This document shows positions 1 through 5,281 of a stretch of DNA of 8,511 nt, one piece after another. How positions within the stretch are numbered: the first letter of the stretch is position 1; each line of letters starts with the position of its first letter. Origin of the DNA: Candidatus Iainarchaeum sp. (GTDB lineage: Archaea > Iainarchaeota > Iainarchaeia > Iainarchaeales > GCA-2688035); NCBI GenBank assembly GCA_017608725.1, contig JAFCFG010000030.1:1-8511 (forward strand), read 5' to 3'. A program made the translations under genes and the position numbers. Below the pieces are notes generated by a model. The model saw only the letters and a list, made by a program, of their open reading frames with translations, was not told where the DNA came from and made no database searches.

Positions 1-266
1 ACGTTCGCTTTTCCCTCTGCCTCTATAACCTTTATGGCAAGTTTTCTTGGTATGTGCTCTCTGCCATACTGCCAAATCGCTTCATTCAGCTTATTGCTGA
101 TTAGAACATCCTCTTCCCCAATCCTTGTGTGCTTGAAGACAAACCGCTTAATAAGCGTAATGGCTTTCCTTGCCCTTTTTTTCCTTGGAAACAGGTAAAC
201 AGGCTGCAGCCCAACAATATATTTCTTTTCCTCTGCCCTGCTTCTTCCCTTTTTCTTCTTGGCCAT
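1..266 (-). CDS. rpl31e: Large ribosomal subunit protein eL31 (partial, runs off left edge)
   Basis: Component of the archaeal 50S subunit near the polypeptide exit tunnel. The visible 88 codons start MAKKKKGRSRAEEKKYIVGL and contain the eL31 core: the basic stretch RKKRARKAITLIKRF, then the acidic strand GEDVLISNKLNEAIWQYG and the basic segment REHIPRKLAIKV. This matches the family pattern RAxxAIxxIxxF...DVxIxxxLNxxIWxxG...PxRxxxxV. The lysine/arginine-rich N-terminus is longer than in compact archaeal homologues. The ATG at 266 has a GTGAT Shine-Dalgarno-like sequence 5 nt upstream and lies 15 nt after the eL39 stop. It is the fourth gene of the operon eS19-PDCD5-eL39-eL31; in many archaea eIF6 follows, which would lie outside the window. 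The C-terminal end is missing only because the window ends. Confidence 0.95.
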   Translation of the reverse strand, partial: MAKKKKGRSRAEEKKYIVGLQPVYLFPRKKRARKAITLIKRFVFKHTRIGEEDVLISNKLNEAIWQYGREHIPRKLAIKVIEAEGKAN

Positions 267-281
267 CCAGAATCACTAAAC

Positions 282-503
282 CTACTCTTTTTTCCTTCTC
301 CTGCTGTTCTTTTCCTTATGTCTCCTTCTCCTGAACTCCTTTCCCAAAGAGGCCTCTTTCCAGCTTCTCTTTGATTTTGGATTCCAAATCCTTTTTCCTG
401 CTTTTTGCAGAACCCACACTGGTGCATTGGTAAGCCCTGGCCCAATTTTCTTCCTGCTGCTTATCAGAAAGCCCTTAAAATCTTCATCCTTATTCTTTGC
501 CAT
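282..503 (-). CDS. rpl39e: Large ribosomal subunit protein eL39, extended form
   Basis: Small, very basic 50S protein that lines the exit tunnel. The central segment NAPVWVLQKAGKRIWNPKSK (residues 27-46) matches the eL39 core VPAWVIxKTxRRVxxHPKRRxWRR. It is 73 aa from the ATG at 503, against about 50 aa in typical archaeal eL39. The extra length is an N-terminal segment (about residues 1-20) and an Arg/Lys-rich tail (about 55-73). The ATG at 503 lies 5 nt after the PDCD5 stop and is preceded by GTGAGG. A GTG at 512 is also in frame and would overlap the PDCD5 stop as GTGA, so the start is not fully settled. Position between PDCD5 and eL31 is the conserved archaeal order and supports the call despite the weak length match. 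Confidence 0.88.
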   Translation of the reverse strand: MAKNKDEDFKGFLISSRKKIGPGLTNAPVWVLQKAGKRIWNPKSKRSWKEASLGKEFRRRRHKEKNSRRRKKE

Positions 504-508
504 GGCCC

Positions 509-814
509 TCACTTTCTTCTAATGGTTATCTGCCTTTTGTTCCTCAACTGCCCAAGCAGGTTCTTCAGCTGCCCTTCACTCATTTTGCCATCCGCCCTGC
601 CGCTGTTGTACAAATAAACTATTGCCTGAACTGCTTTCAAGTACAGCTCCTTATTGACAAGCTTAACGTTGTTTAACCTAGTCCTGGCTTCAGCGCTTAG
701 AAGGCTGCCCACTACCTTGTTCAACTGCGCTTCTGCCTCTGCTGCCTTTTGCCTTTCCAGCATCCGCTTTTTCAATTCAGCTAGCTGCTGGTCCTTGGCC
801 TGCTCTTCGCCCAT
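509..814 (-). CDS. PDCD5-family DNA-binding protein
   Basis: A 101-aa member of the archaeal PDCD5/TFAR19 family, a small helical protein annotated as DNA-binding; its cellular role is not firmly established. The N-terminus is a charged helix (ELKKRMLERQKAAEAEAQ, residues 13-30). It is followed by the family core LLSAEARTRLNNVKLVNKELYLKAVQAIVYLYNSG (38-72) and the ending KMSEGQLKNLLGQLRNKRQITIRRK, equivalent to the usual ITDEQLKxIL...KRxIKIxRR. The ATG at 814 has a strong AGGAGG (818-823) three bases upstream. That places the start inside the eS19 gene, giving a 38-nt overlap in another frame. Order eS19-PDCD5-eL39-eL31 is conserved in archaea and implies co-expression with ribosomal proteins. 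Confidence 0.93.
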   Translation of the reverse strand: MGEEQAKDQQLAELKKRMLERQKAAEAEAQLNKVVGSLLSAEARTRLNNVKLVNKELYLKAVQAIVYLYNSGRADGKMSEGQLKNLLGQLRNKRQITIRRK

Positions 815-1397
815 TTTCCTCCTTCTCCCCTTTCTTTTCCTTTTTCTTTTCAGCTGCTTTCTTTTCCTCTTCCCTTGCCCTCTCTTTTTCCCTGTGTTCC
901 TGCTCCTTTTTCTTTAATTCTGCTGCAACAGCCTTTTCCTCTTCGCTTTTTTGCCCCTTTGCCGCTCTTTTCTCCGGCTGATGTTTCCCAATAACAGCGA
1001 TTTGCTTTGCCTTTTTGTTCAAATAGCTGTGGCCCTTTCCAGTAACAACCCTGCCTTTCTTTTCCTTTTTAATAAAGCCCTGCTTTTCAAGCAATTGCAA
1101 GCAAGTTCTTACAACCTTTCCACTTGCTTTGTAGAAGTGGTGTTTTTTCGTGCCTTTGTTTTTCTTTCCACCATAGTATGTTCTCAGGGATTCTGTGCCA
1201 ACTGGGCCATCCTTGTACACTCTGTACAGGACACTTGCAAGCCTTAAATAAAACCAGTCCCTGTTTTCTGGCACCCTCTCCCTGTTTACGCCTGTTTTAA
1301 CAAACAGGCTCCACTTCGGCCTTTCTATTCCCTGCTTTTTTAAGTCCATTGCTATCTCTGCAATCAACTGGCCAGTTGGCACATCAAAAATTACCAA
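777..1397 (-). CDS. rps19e: Small ribosomal subunit protein eS19 with long charged C-terminal tail
   Basis: Winged-helix 30S protein. Residues 1-140 are a standard eS19: DVPTGQLIAEIAMDLK, then RPKWSLFVKTGVNRERVPENRDWFYLRLASVLYRVY, the GPVGTESLRTYYGGKKNKGTKKHHFYKASGKVVRTCLQLLEKQGFI wing region, and GRVVTGKGHSYLNKKA. Typical archaeal eS19 is about 150 aa; this one is 206 aa because residues 141-206 form a Lys/Glu/Ala-rich, probably helical or disordered tail. The start is a TTG at 1397. No ATG lies between it and the in-frame stop TGA at 1404-1406, the protein beginning MVIFDVP aligns with the usual N-terminus, and GGGGTGA (1404-1410) lies 6 nt upstream as a Shine-Dalgarno site. First gene of the operon; its 3' end overlaps PDCD5 by 38 nt. 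Confidence 0.95.
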   Translation of the reverse strand: MVIFDVPTGQLIAEIAMDLKKQGIERPKWSLFVKTGVNRERVPENRDWFYLRLASVLYRVYKDGPVGTESLRTYYGGKKNKGTKKHHFYKASGKVVRTCLQLLEKQGFIKKEKKGRVVTGKGHSYLNKKAKQIAVIGKHQPEKRAAKGQKSEEEKAVAAELKKKEQEHREKERAREEEKKAAEKKKEKKGEKEENGRRAGQGPAAS

Positions 1398-1403
1398 TTG
1401 AAT

Positions 1404-1410
1404 TCACCCC
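1404..1410 (-). promoter_or_regulatory. Shine-Dalgarno site fixing the TTG start of eS19
   Basis: On the minus strand GGGGTGA precedes the TTG at 1397 by 6 nt. It is complementary to the CACCUCC region at the archaeal 16S 3' end. Together with the in-frame TGA stop inside it, this makes TTG the supported start codon. Confidence 0.75.
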
Positions 1411-1413
1411 AAA

Positions 1414-1520
1414 AGCCGGCAAATCCCGGCTGCAAATTAAGCCCATACTTCGCTTTGCTCCGTATGGGCTGTGCTCGCTTCGCTCGCATTAGCCGGCAAA
1501 TCCCGGCTGCAAATTAAGCC
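1414..1520. repeat. Two exact 30-bp direct repeats, each with a hairpin, flanking a third hairpin
   Basis: The 30-bp sequence starting AGCCGGCAAATCCCGGCT occurs exactly at 1414-1443 and 1491-1520. Each copy holds a perfect 6-bp inverted repeat (AGCCGG/CCGGCT, 6-nt loop). Between them is a 9-bp perfect inverted repeat, AGCCCATAC (1440-1448) and GTATGGGCT (1462-1470), followed by GCTCGCTTCGCTCGC. On the minus strand each 30-bp copy begins GGCTTAATTTGC. The copy nearer eS19 puts this TATA-like CTTAATTT (1434-1441) about 40 nt upstream of the TTG start, so it may contribute the eS19 promoter, though this is weak. Confidence 0.85.
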
Positions 1521-1690
1521 ATTTTCGCAGGCTTTCAGCCTGCCTGATACCAGCATGCAAAACCTTCGTTTGCCTGGCGTCGCAAAGCCCTGCCCTGCAA
1601 CATATGCTTGTTTTGTTTGCATTCCCTCCATTTAAAGTGCCTTTCGGCACATTTGCTTTAGCCGTCACGCCTGGCTGCCAGGCGGAACAA
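1521..1690. repeat. Hairpin-rich non-coding mosaic between rnp4 and eS19
   Basis: No convincing gene occupies 1398-1747. This part holds further short inverted repeats in series: GCAGGCT/AGCCTGC (1528-1544, 3-nt loop); CCAG...GCAAA with TTTGCCTGG (about 1550-1578); GTGCC/GGCAC (about 1638-1650); CGCCTGGC/GCCAGGCG (1669-1685). The 19-mer at 1524-1542 recurs exactly at 3542-3560. CATGCAAAACC (1554-1564) with a nearby TGGCGTC recurs at 3489-3518. GCCGTCACGCC (1661-1671) recurs at 6484-6494. These are therefore shared modules rather than chance folds. Function unknown: candidates are dispersed palindromic repeats, transcript-end structures or RNA-processing sites. Confidence 0.7.
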
Positions 1691-1747
1691 CAAGCCCCTA
1701 AAACTAGAAGCTTATATCAAATCTGGCCCTAAAAAGCTTTAAAAAGC

Positions 1748-2044
1748 CTACTTTTGCCCTTTCTTAAAGGCAAACCCGCATTCCCTGCACTTTATCTGCA
1801 CCAATTCTCCGGCTTCCTTCCACTCGGCATTCTTTCCCTTAACCAAAAAAGAGCCGCATTTCTTGCAAAACCTTTTCTTCAATTCTGCCGGGATAGGTGC
1901 CTTGTTCCTACTGCTCAACTTTCTTGCTAATTCCACATACCTTTTGCTCCTGTCAGGTTTTGCCCCAAATTCCTGCCCTGCTAACTCAAACAGCCTGTAA
2001 ATCCTTTCAAGGGCAATTGCGCTTCTTTTGTTCTTTGAGGTCAT
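1748..2044 (-). CDS. rnp4: Ribonuclease P protein component 4 (Rpp21/Rpr2 family)
   Basis: Zinc-ribbon protein subunit of archaeal RNase P, which removes the 5' leaders of pre-tRNAs. It is 98 aa, normal for the family. The N-terminal helices (residues 9-46, ALERIYRLFELAGQEFG...SKRYVELARKLSSRN) are followed by the diagnostic IPAELKKRFCKKCGSFLVKG, with zinc ligands Cys60 and Cys63, and IKCRECG with Cys86 and Cys89. I chose the ATG at 2044. An in-frame TTG at 2065 would add seven residues, but these do not fit the family, and that start would lie only 5 nt from the tRNA gene. No Shine-Dalgarno site is obvious. The gene lies 26 nt downstream of tRNA-Gly(UCC) on the same strand, so it is probably transcribed with that RNase P substrate. 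Confidence 0.93.
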   Translation of the reverse strand: MTSKNKRSAIALERIYRLFELAGQEFGAKPDRSKRYVELARKLSSRNKAPIPAELKKRFCKKCGSFLVKGKNAEWKEAGELVQIKCRECGFAFKKGQK

Positions 2045-2069
2045 GGCCAACACTGTGAAAATCAAGAAA

Positions 2070-2203
2070 TGCGACCGCTGGGACTCGAACCCAGGCTGAG
2101 AGCTAACTCCATGTGTTTTCTGGGCTTCTCTCCTAAGAGAAAAGCTGCGAAAACCTGTTTAGAGCATTGGAAGGCTCTAGTGCTACCGCTACACCACGGC
2201 CGT
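2070..2203 (-). tRNA. tRNA-Gly(UCC) with a 63-nt intron
   Basis: Exon 1 is 2168-2203, the intron 2105-2167 and exon 2 2070-2104, giving a 71-nt mature tRNA without encoded CCA. D stem GTGT/GCAC, anticodon stem AGAGC/GCTCT, loop CTTCCA+A with anticodon TCC, T stem CTGGG/CCCAG, discriminator A. The intron sits at the canonical archaeal 37/38 position. Bases 32-35 (CTTC) pair with GGAG just before a TT|A bulge at the 3' splice site, as in a bulge-helix-bulge motif; the 5' bulge and inner helix fit less well. Inside the intron, GTTTTC/GAAAAC and GCTTTTCTC/GAGAGAAGC form a long hairpin. Odd points: acceptor base 1 is A opposite C72, and the first intron bases (TGCTCT) can mimic the 3' half of the anticodon stem. 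Confidence 0.93.
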
Positions 2204-2230
2204 TTCAAAAAAACATTTAGGCTGATTATT

Positions 2231-2240
2231 ATTTAAATAA
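2231..2240. promoter_or_regulatory. Palindromic TATA box shared by tmk (+) and tRNA-Gly(UCC) (-)
   Basis: ATTTAAAT (2231-2238) is its own reverse complement. Its centre is about 29 nt upstream of the tmk ATG and about 32 nt upstream of the 5' end of the divergent tRNA. It is the only good TATA element in the 60-nt gap. Spacing predicts a leaderless tmk mRNA. Confidence 0.65.
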
Positions 2241-2263
2241 CTTTGTACAACAGGCTTTTTTGA

Positions 2264-2896
2264 ATGCGGGGCAAGCTGATTGTTTTGGAGGGCATGGACG
2301 CTTCAGGAAAGGCCACACAGGCAAAATTGCTGCTAGGGCATTTGGAAAAAGAAGGGAAAAAGGCAGAGCTTGTTTCCTTTCCACGCTACAACTTTTTTTT
2401 TGGAAAACAAATCAAACGCTACTTACACGGCAAGCTTGGGGAAGCAGACCCAAAGCTGATGGCCCTTCTTTACGCTTTGGACAGGTATGATGCTGCCCCT
2501 GCCATTGAATCCAGTTTGGAAAATGGCAAGATTGTGGTTTTGGACAGATACAGCGCCAGCAACATTGCTTACCAAACTGCAAGGGTAAAGCCAAGGGAAC
2601 AGCAGCAGTTTTTCAGCTGGATTAAGCGGGTTGAGGAGCCCATGCCAAAGCCAACAATCTCCTTTTTCCTCGATGTCCCAATTGCCCTTTCCCAGAAACT
2701 GATGGATGGAAGAACAAGGGAAAAGGACGTTTATGAGAAGAACACCGCTTACCTTGAGGATGTTAGGCAAATCTACCTAAAATTGTGCAGGCAAATGGGT
2801 TTCATCAGAATAGATTGCGCTAAAGGCAACAAAATCAAGGGCAGGGAAGAGATTCACCAGCTGATTTGGAAAAACCTCTCCAATATATTTAAATAG
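2264..2896 (+). CDS. tmk: Thymidylate kinase (dTMP kinase)
   Basis: Phosphorylates dTMP to dTDP with ATP for DNA synthesis. At 210 aa it has normal length. Motifs in order: P-loop GMDASGKATQ (residues 10-19), FPRY (39-42, nucleotide-binding loop), YALDRYDAA (70-78), the DRY motif in VVLDRYSASNIAYQ (91-104; D94, R95, Y96), the strand ISFFLDVP (132-139), and the LID segment DGRTREKDVYE (148-158) with several basic residues. After the P-loop lysine the usual Ser/Thr is Ala17, followed by Thr18. The ATG at 2264 lies about 29 nt after the TATA box at 2231 with no Shine-Dalgarno site, consistent with leaderless translation. It stands alone on the plus strand, divergent from tRNA-Gly, and its 3' end contains the TATA box of the next gene. 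Confidence 0.95.
   Translation: MRGKLIVLEGMDASGKATQAKLLLGHLEKEGKKAELVSFPRYNFFFGKQIKRYLHGKLGEADPKLMALLYALDRYDAAPAIESSLENGKIVVLDRYSASNIAYQTARVKPREQQQFFSWIKRVEEPMPKPTISFFLDVPIALSQKLMDGRTREKDVYEKNTAYLEDVRQIYLKLCRQMGFIRIDCAKGNKIKGREEIHQLIWKNLSNIFK
2888..2895 (+). promoter_or_regulatory. TATA box of the membrane-protein gene at 2920
   Basis: TTTAAATA overlaps the stop codon of tmk and is centred about 29 nt upstream of the ATG at 2920. This repeats the leaderless spacing seen for tmk and indicates separate transcription. Confidence 0.6.
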
Positions 2897-2919
2897 CTCT
2901 TCTACATAGTTTCTTCGGC

Positions 2920-3330
2920 ATGGATTATGGCAGGGTATTGGAGTTTAGTTTTGCTTGGCTTAGGGAAAAAGATTCCCTGAAATATGCTGCGATGTACTGG
3001 ACAGCAAGCTTCAGTTTCCTTCTGTCATTGGCTTTGGTTGCATATGTTTTGTTCCATGAGGCAATAGCATCTGCTCTTGCAGGGGATGTTGCAACCCTTG
3101 CTGCCTTGCTTTTTGAACCAGAGCAATTCATGGCAGCAATTCTGATATTTGCCCTTGTAGCAGCGCTCTTGTACATTCTGTTGCTTTTGGCAATGCTTTA
3201 TATTGGGGCGTTGGTAATACGCTTTAGTTTGGAAAAAGCAGGGCTGCCTGTTGCTAACTTTTCCTTGACCAGGTTTTTGCATTTGGTCGTGCTGTGCATT
3301 GCCTGCATACAACAGATTGCTTCCTGCGTT
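2920..3330 (+). pseudogene. Membrane protein gene, probably truncated at the tRNA-Gly(GCC) 3' end
   Basis: Unrecognised family. The protein begins MDYGRVLEFSFAWLREKDSLKYAAMYW, a short cytosolic amphipathic lead. Hydrophobic segments follow at residues 25-47 and 70-100 (two adjacent helices or one long stretch), and a third starts near 118-132 (RFLHLVVLCIACI). The open frame continues to 3405, but from codon 139 on it is only the antisense of the tRNA-Gly gene at 3332-3453 (RPPGLEPGSRPLSS is the familiar translation of a tRNA T-arm). Native coding sequence therefore stops at or before 3330, where a membrane segment is unfinished. The start and promoter look intact. I infer loss of the 3' part by rearrangement next to the tRNA; a short gene that naturally ends by reading into the tRNA is less likely. 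Function unknown. Confidence 0.6.
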
Positions 3331-3331
3331 A

Positions 3332-3453
3332 TGCGACCGCCGGGACTCGAACCCGGGTCTCGACCTCTTTCCAGCCTTTCTTTTCCCGAGGCCTTTCTTT
3401 TCTAAAGAAAAGGCTCTGGCAAGGTCGGAGCCTAACCACTAGCCTACGGTCGC
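3332..3453 (-). tRNA. tRNA-Gly(GCC) with a 50-nt intron
   Basis: Exon 1 is 3417-3453, the intron 3367-3416 and exon 2 3332-3366, giving a 72-nt mature tRNA without CCA. Acceptor GCGACCG/CGGTCGC, D stem GGCT/GGCT (G-C and G-T pairs), anticodon stem CGACC/GGTCG, loop TTGCCA+A with anticodon GCC, T stem CCGGG/CCCGG, discriminator A. The intron is at 37/38 and forms a hairpin AGCCTTTTCTTT with AAAGAAAGGCT (one bulge). In the expected bulge-helix-bulge, bases 32-35 (TTGC) face GGAA, leaving a G34-G mismatch, so the motif is relaxed. A weak TATA-like CATAAA (about 3479-3484) lies about 29 nt upstream of the 5' end. The last 22 nt are nearly identical to the tRNA-Gly(UCC) 3' end. Confidence 0.94.
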
Positions 3454-3488
3454 TTTACGCGGCAAAATCCCCATGTGGTTTATGCCAC

Positions 3489-3560
3489 CATGCAAAACCC
3501 TTTGTTTTGCGTGGCGTCAGAAAGCTTTGCTTCCTAACGTCTTCGCAGGCTTTCAGCCTG
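3489..3560. repeat. Second copy of the hairpin modules found at 1524-1581
   Basis: CATGCAAAACC (3489-3499) begins a strong inverted repeat, CCATGCAAAAC/GTTTTGCGTGG with a 5-nt loop, followed by TGGCGTC (3512-3518). The exact 19-mer TTCGCAGGCTTTCAGCCTG is at 3542-3560 with a CAGGCT/AGCCTG hairpin. At 1524-1581 the same two modules occur in the opposite order. The block lies in the 148-nt gap between tRNA-Gly(GCC) and the end of the transglutaminase-like gene, and no gene is seen there. Confidence 0.75.
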
Positions 3561-3601
3561 GCCGGTGCCATCTGCCTGCCCTTTGAGCCCGCTTTATTCA
3601 A

Positions 3602-5281
3602 TTATTTTGTCAGCAATTCTTTTAAAAGAAATACGATTACCACAACGCCAACAAGTATTGCTATTAACAGGGTGGTTTCCAGCGAGTTGAGGTTGCCTGC
3701 TTTGAACATGTCTGATAATTGTTCTATAAGTGAATTTCCTGTTTTGTTGGCTGTTGCAATTGCCTTTCCCTCATGTACTCTTATAACCGTGCTGTAATCC
3801 AAGCCTGGCCCCTGCAATGAAACTGCATAGGGTTGGAAGGAGTAGTTTTCTACAGTTATTGTAACTGTTTTGGTTTGAAATGCCTCAACCGTCACAGTCT
3901 CTGAAACCGTTGCCCCGTTGCTCATTTGCACTGTGGCCTTGCCTGGTTCTGGCCCCAGATTATGCAGTTCAGTTTCTATTACAAGGTTTTTTCCCTGCAC
4001 TAGTGGCAGAATGCTGTTCAAGACAATTTCTGCTTCACCCCTTGTCTGCTGCCCCGGCAGTATTTCCATCTTTCTTTTCAGTTTTTTGTTTAATGAAATT
4101 ATAGTGTATGTGCTCTTGATAATTTGCCCTGGTTGCAGTTGGGCATTTACCCTGATGTTCCATTTCACCTCTTTTTCCTCCAATGGCTCCAGCAGGATGA
4201 TTTTGTGTTCTTTTTGAATTACCATTCCTTCAACCGGAGCCAAAAAAACCGGGACAATGAGGCTGCTGTTTGACCTGTTTCTAACTATTACACTCAGCTC
4301 AAACCATTGGTTTGCTTTAAAGCTTACATCTTCTGCTGCTATCCCCAAGATACCGGAGAACTGTTCGGTTTCCTGAACTGAAACACTCACCTGCTTATCT
4401 CCAATGGTGGCATTTGCTCCGCCTGGTACAGATATTTCGTCTGCAACATCTGTTGGGTCAGGAAAAGCCCCCATATAGAAGTGGGTTCCGTCAACAATCC
4501 CCGCTTCCCCGTATGTTGAGTCGATTGGCACCCAACCGCTCTCTGGGTTGAATGCTTCAATCCAGGCGTGGTTTGCCCACTGTTGTTGGCCGTATGTGAT
4601 GCCTGAAACAAATCTGACGGGAATTTCTTTTACTCTCAGCATTGATGCTGCCAGTATTGCGAACTCATCACATGTCCCTCTCCTGTTTTCCACTGTTTCA
4701 ATTGCACTGTATGTCTCTGGGTAGTATGAGAGGTCGTATGTCAAATAATTGTGCGCCCATTCTGTTACGTCCCTGACTGTTTGAAGCCAGCTGTTTGAGT
4801 CAAACTTGTTCAATGCAATTGTCCTAATTGCTTCCCTGTTTGATTCAACCTTTTCTGTTGGCAAAGTGTATTCATTGTGTTGCTCTATTTTTTTGCTCAA
4901 ATCATATTCCTGCAAATTGGCCAGGGCGTAGTTTGTTTCAATTAATGCTTCTTGCCTGTAAGTGAATCTGCCTGTTTCGTTTATTTTGAAAACAGCATAG
5001 CTGTTTCCATATTTGTCCTGCCCCCTTTCCCCCCTAATGGTTTTACCGTTTATTTCAAGCCTTTCATCCAATGAAAGTACCTTTTGGTTTTCTGTTTCAC
5101 TGAATGAAATCACTTTGAATATTGCTTCCCTGCTGCCCAGGTTTCCGGTTATTTCCCCATTGCCAGTTATCACTATTTCTGCTTTAACTGATTGCACTGT
5201 TACAGGGTTTTCTATCGCAGCGATATTGCTGCAGAAAAGCAAAAGCATTGCAGTAATGAGGGGCACTTTCCATGCATTCAT
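3602..5281 (-). CDS. Membrane-anchored transglutaminase-like protein
   Basis: A 559-aa exported protein. Residues 1-22 are a signal peptide (basic start, then ITAMLLLFCSNIAA). A beta-rich N-terminal domain extends to about 150. The transglutaminase-like core (about 160-270) has the papain-like triad: Cys204 in ENRRGTCDEFAILAASMLR, His238 in WANHAWIEAF and Asp254 in WVPIDSTYG. Two beta-rich, Ig/CARDB-like stretches follow (about 295-405 and 415-505). The C-terminal membrane helix is 537-554 (TLLIAILVGVVVIVFLL) with the short tail KELLTK. The catalytic domain should therefore face outside. Members of this superfamily act as proteases, amidases or crosslinking enzymes; the substrate here cannot be read. 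Several N-x-S/T sites are present. The ATG overlaps the stop of the upstream 63-aa gene as ATGA, indicating translational coupling. Confidence 0.9.
   Translation of the reverse strand: MNAWKVPLITAMLLLFCSNIAAIENPVTVQSVKAEIVITGNGEITGNLGSREAIFKVISFSETENQKVLSLDERLEINGKTIRGERGQDKYGNSYAVFKINETGRFTYRQEALIETNYALANLQEYDLSKKIEQHNEYTLPTEKVESNREAIRTIALNKFDSNSWLQTVRDVTEWAHNYLTYDLSYYPETYSAIETVENRRGTCDEFAILAASMLRVKEIPVRFVSGITYGQQQWANHAWIEAFNPESGWVPIDSTYGEAGIVDGTHFYMGAFPDPTDVADEISVPGGANATIGDKQVSVSVQETEQFSGILGIAAEDVSFKANQWFELSVIVRNRSNSSLIVPVFLAPVEGMVIQKEHKIILLEPLEEKEVKWNIRVNAQLQPGQIIKSTYTIISLNKKLKRKMEILPGQQTRGEAEIVLNSILPLVQGKNLVIETELHNLGPEPGKATVQMSNGATVSETVTVEAFQTKTVTITVENYSFQPYAVSLQGPGLDYSTVIRVHEGKAIATANKTGNSLIEQLSDMFKAGNLNSLETTLLIAILVGVVVIVFLLKELLTK

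Noticed and set aside
654..917. 87-aa plus-strand hydrophobic open frame
   Set aside because: It is the antisense shadow of the Lys/Glu-rich eS19 tail and PDCD5 helices, which read as Phe/Leu on the other strand.
1437..1631. 64-aa minus-strand open frame
   Set aside because: It lies wholly in the hairpin mosaic, reads through repeat modules also found elsewhere, and has no family resemblance or Shine-Dalgarno site.
3294..3797. 167-aa plus-strand open frame
   Set aside because: It is antisense to tRNA-Gly(GCC), crosses a module repeat, and is antisense to the end of the transglutaminase-like gene.
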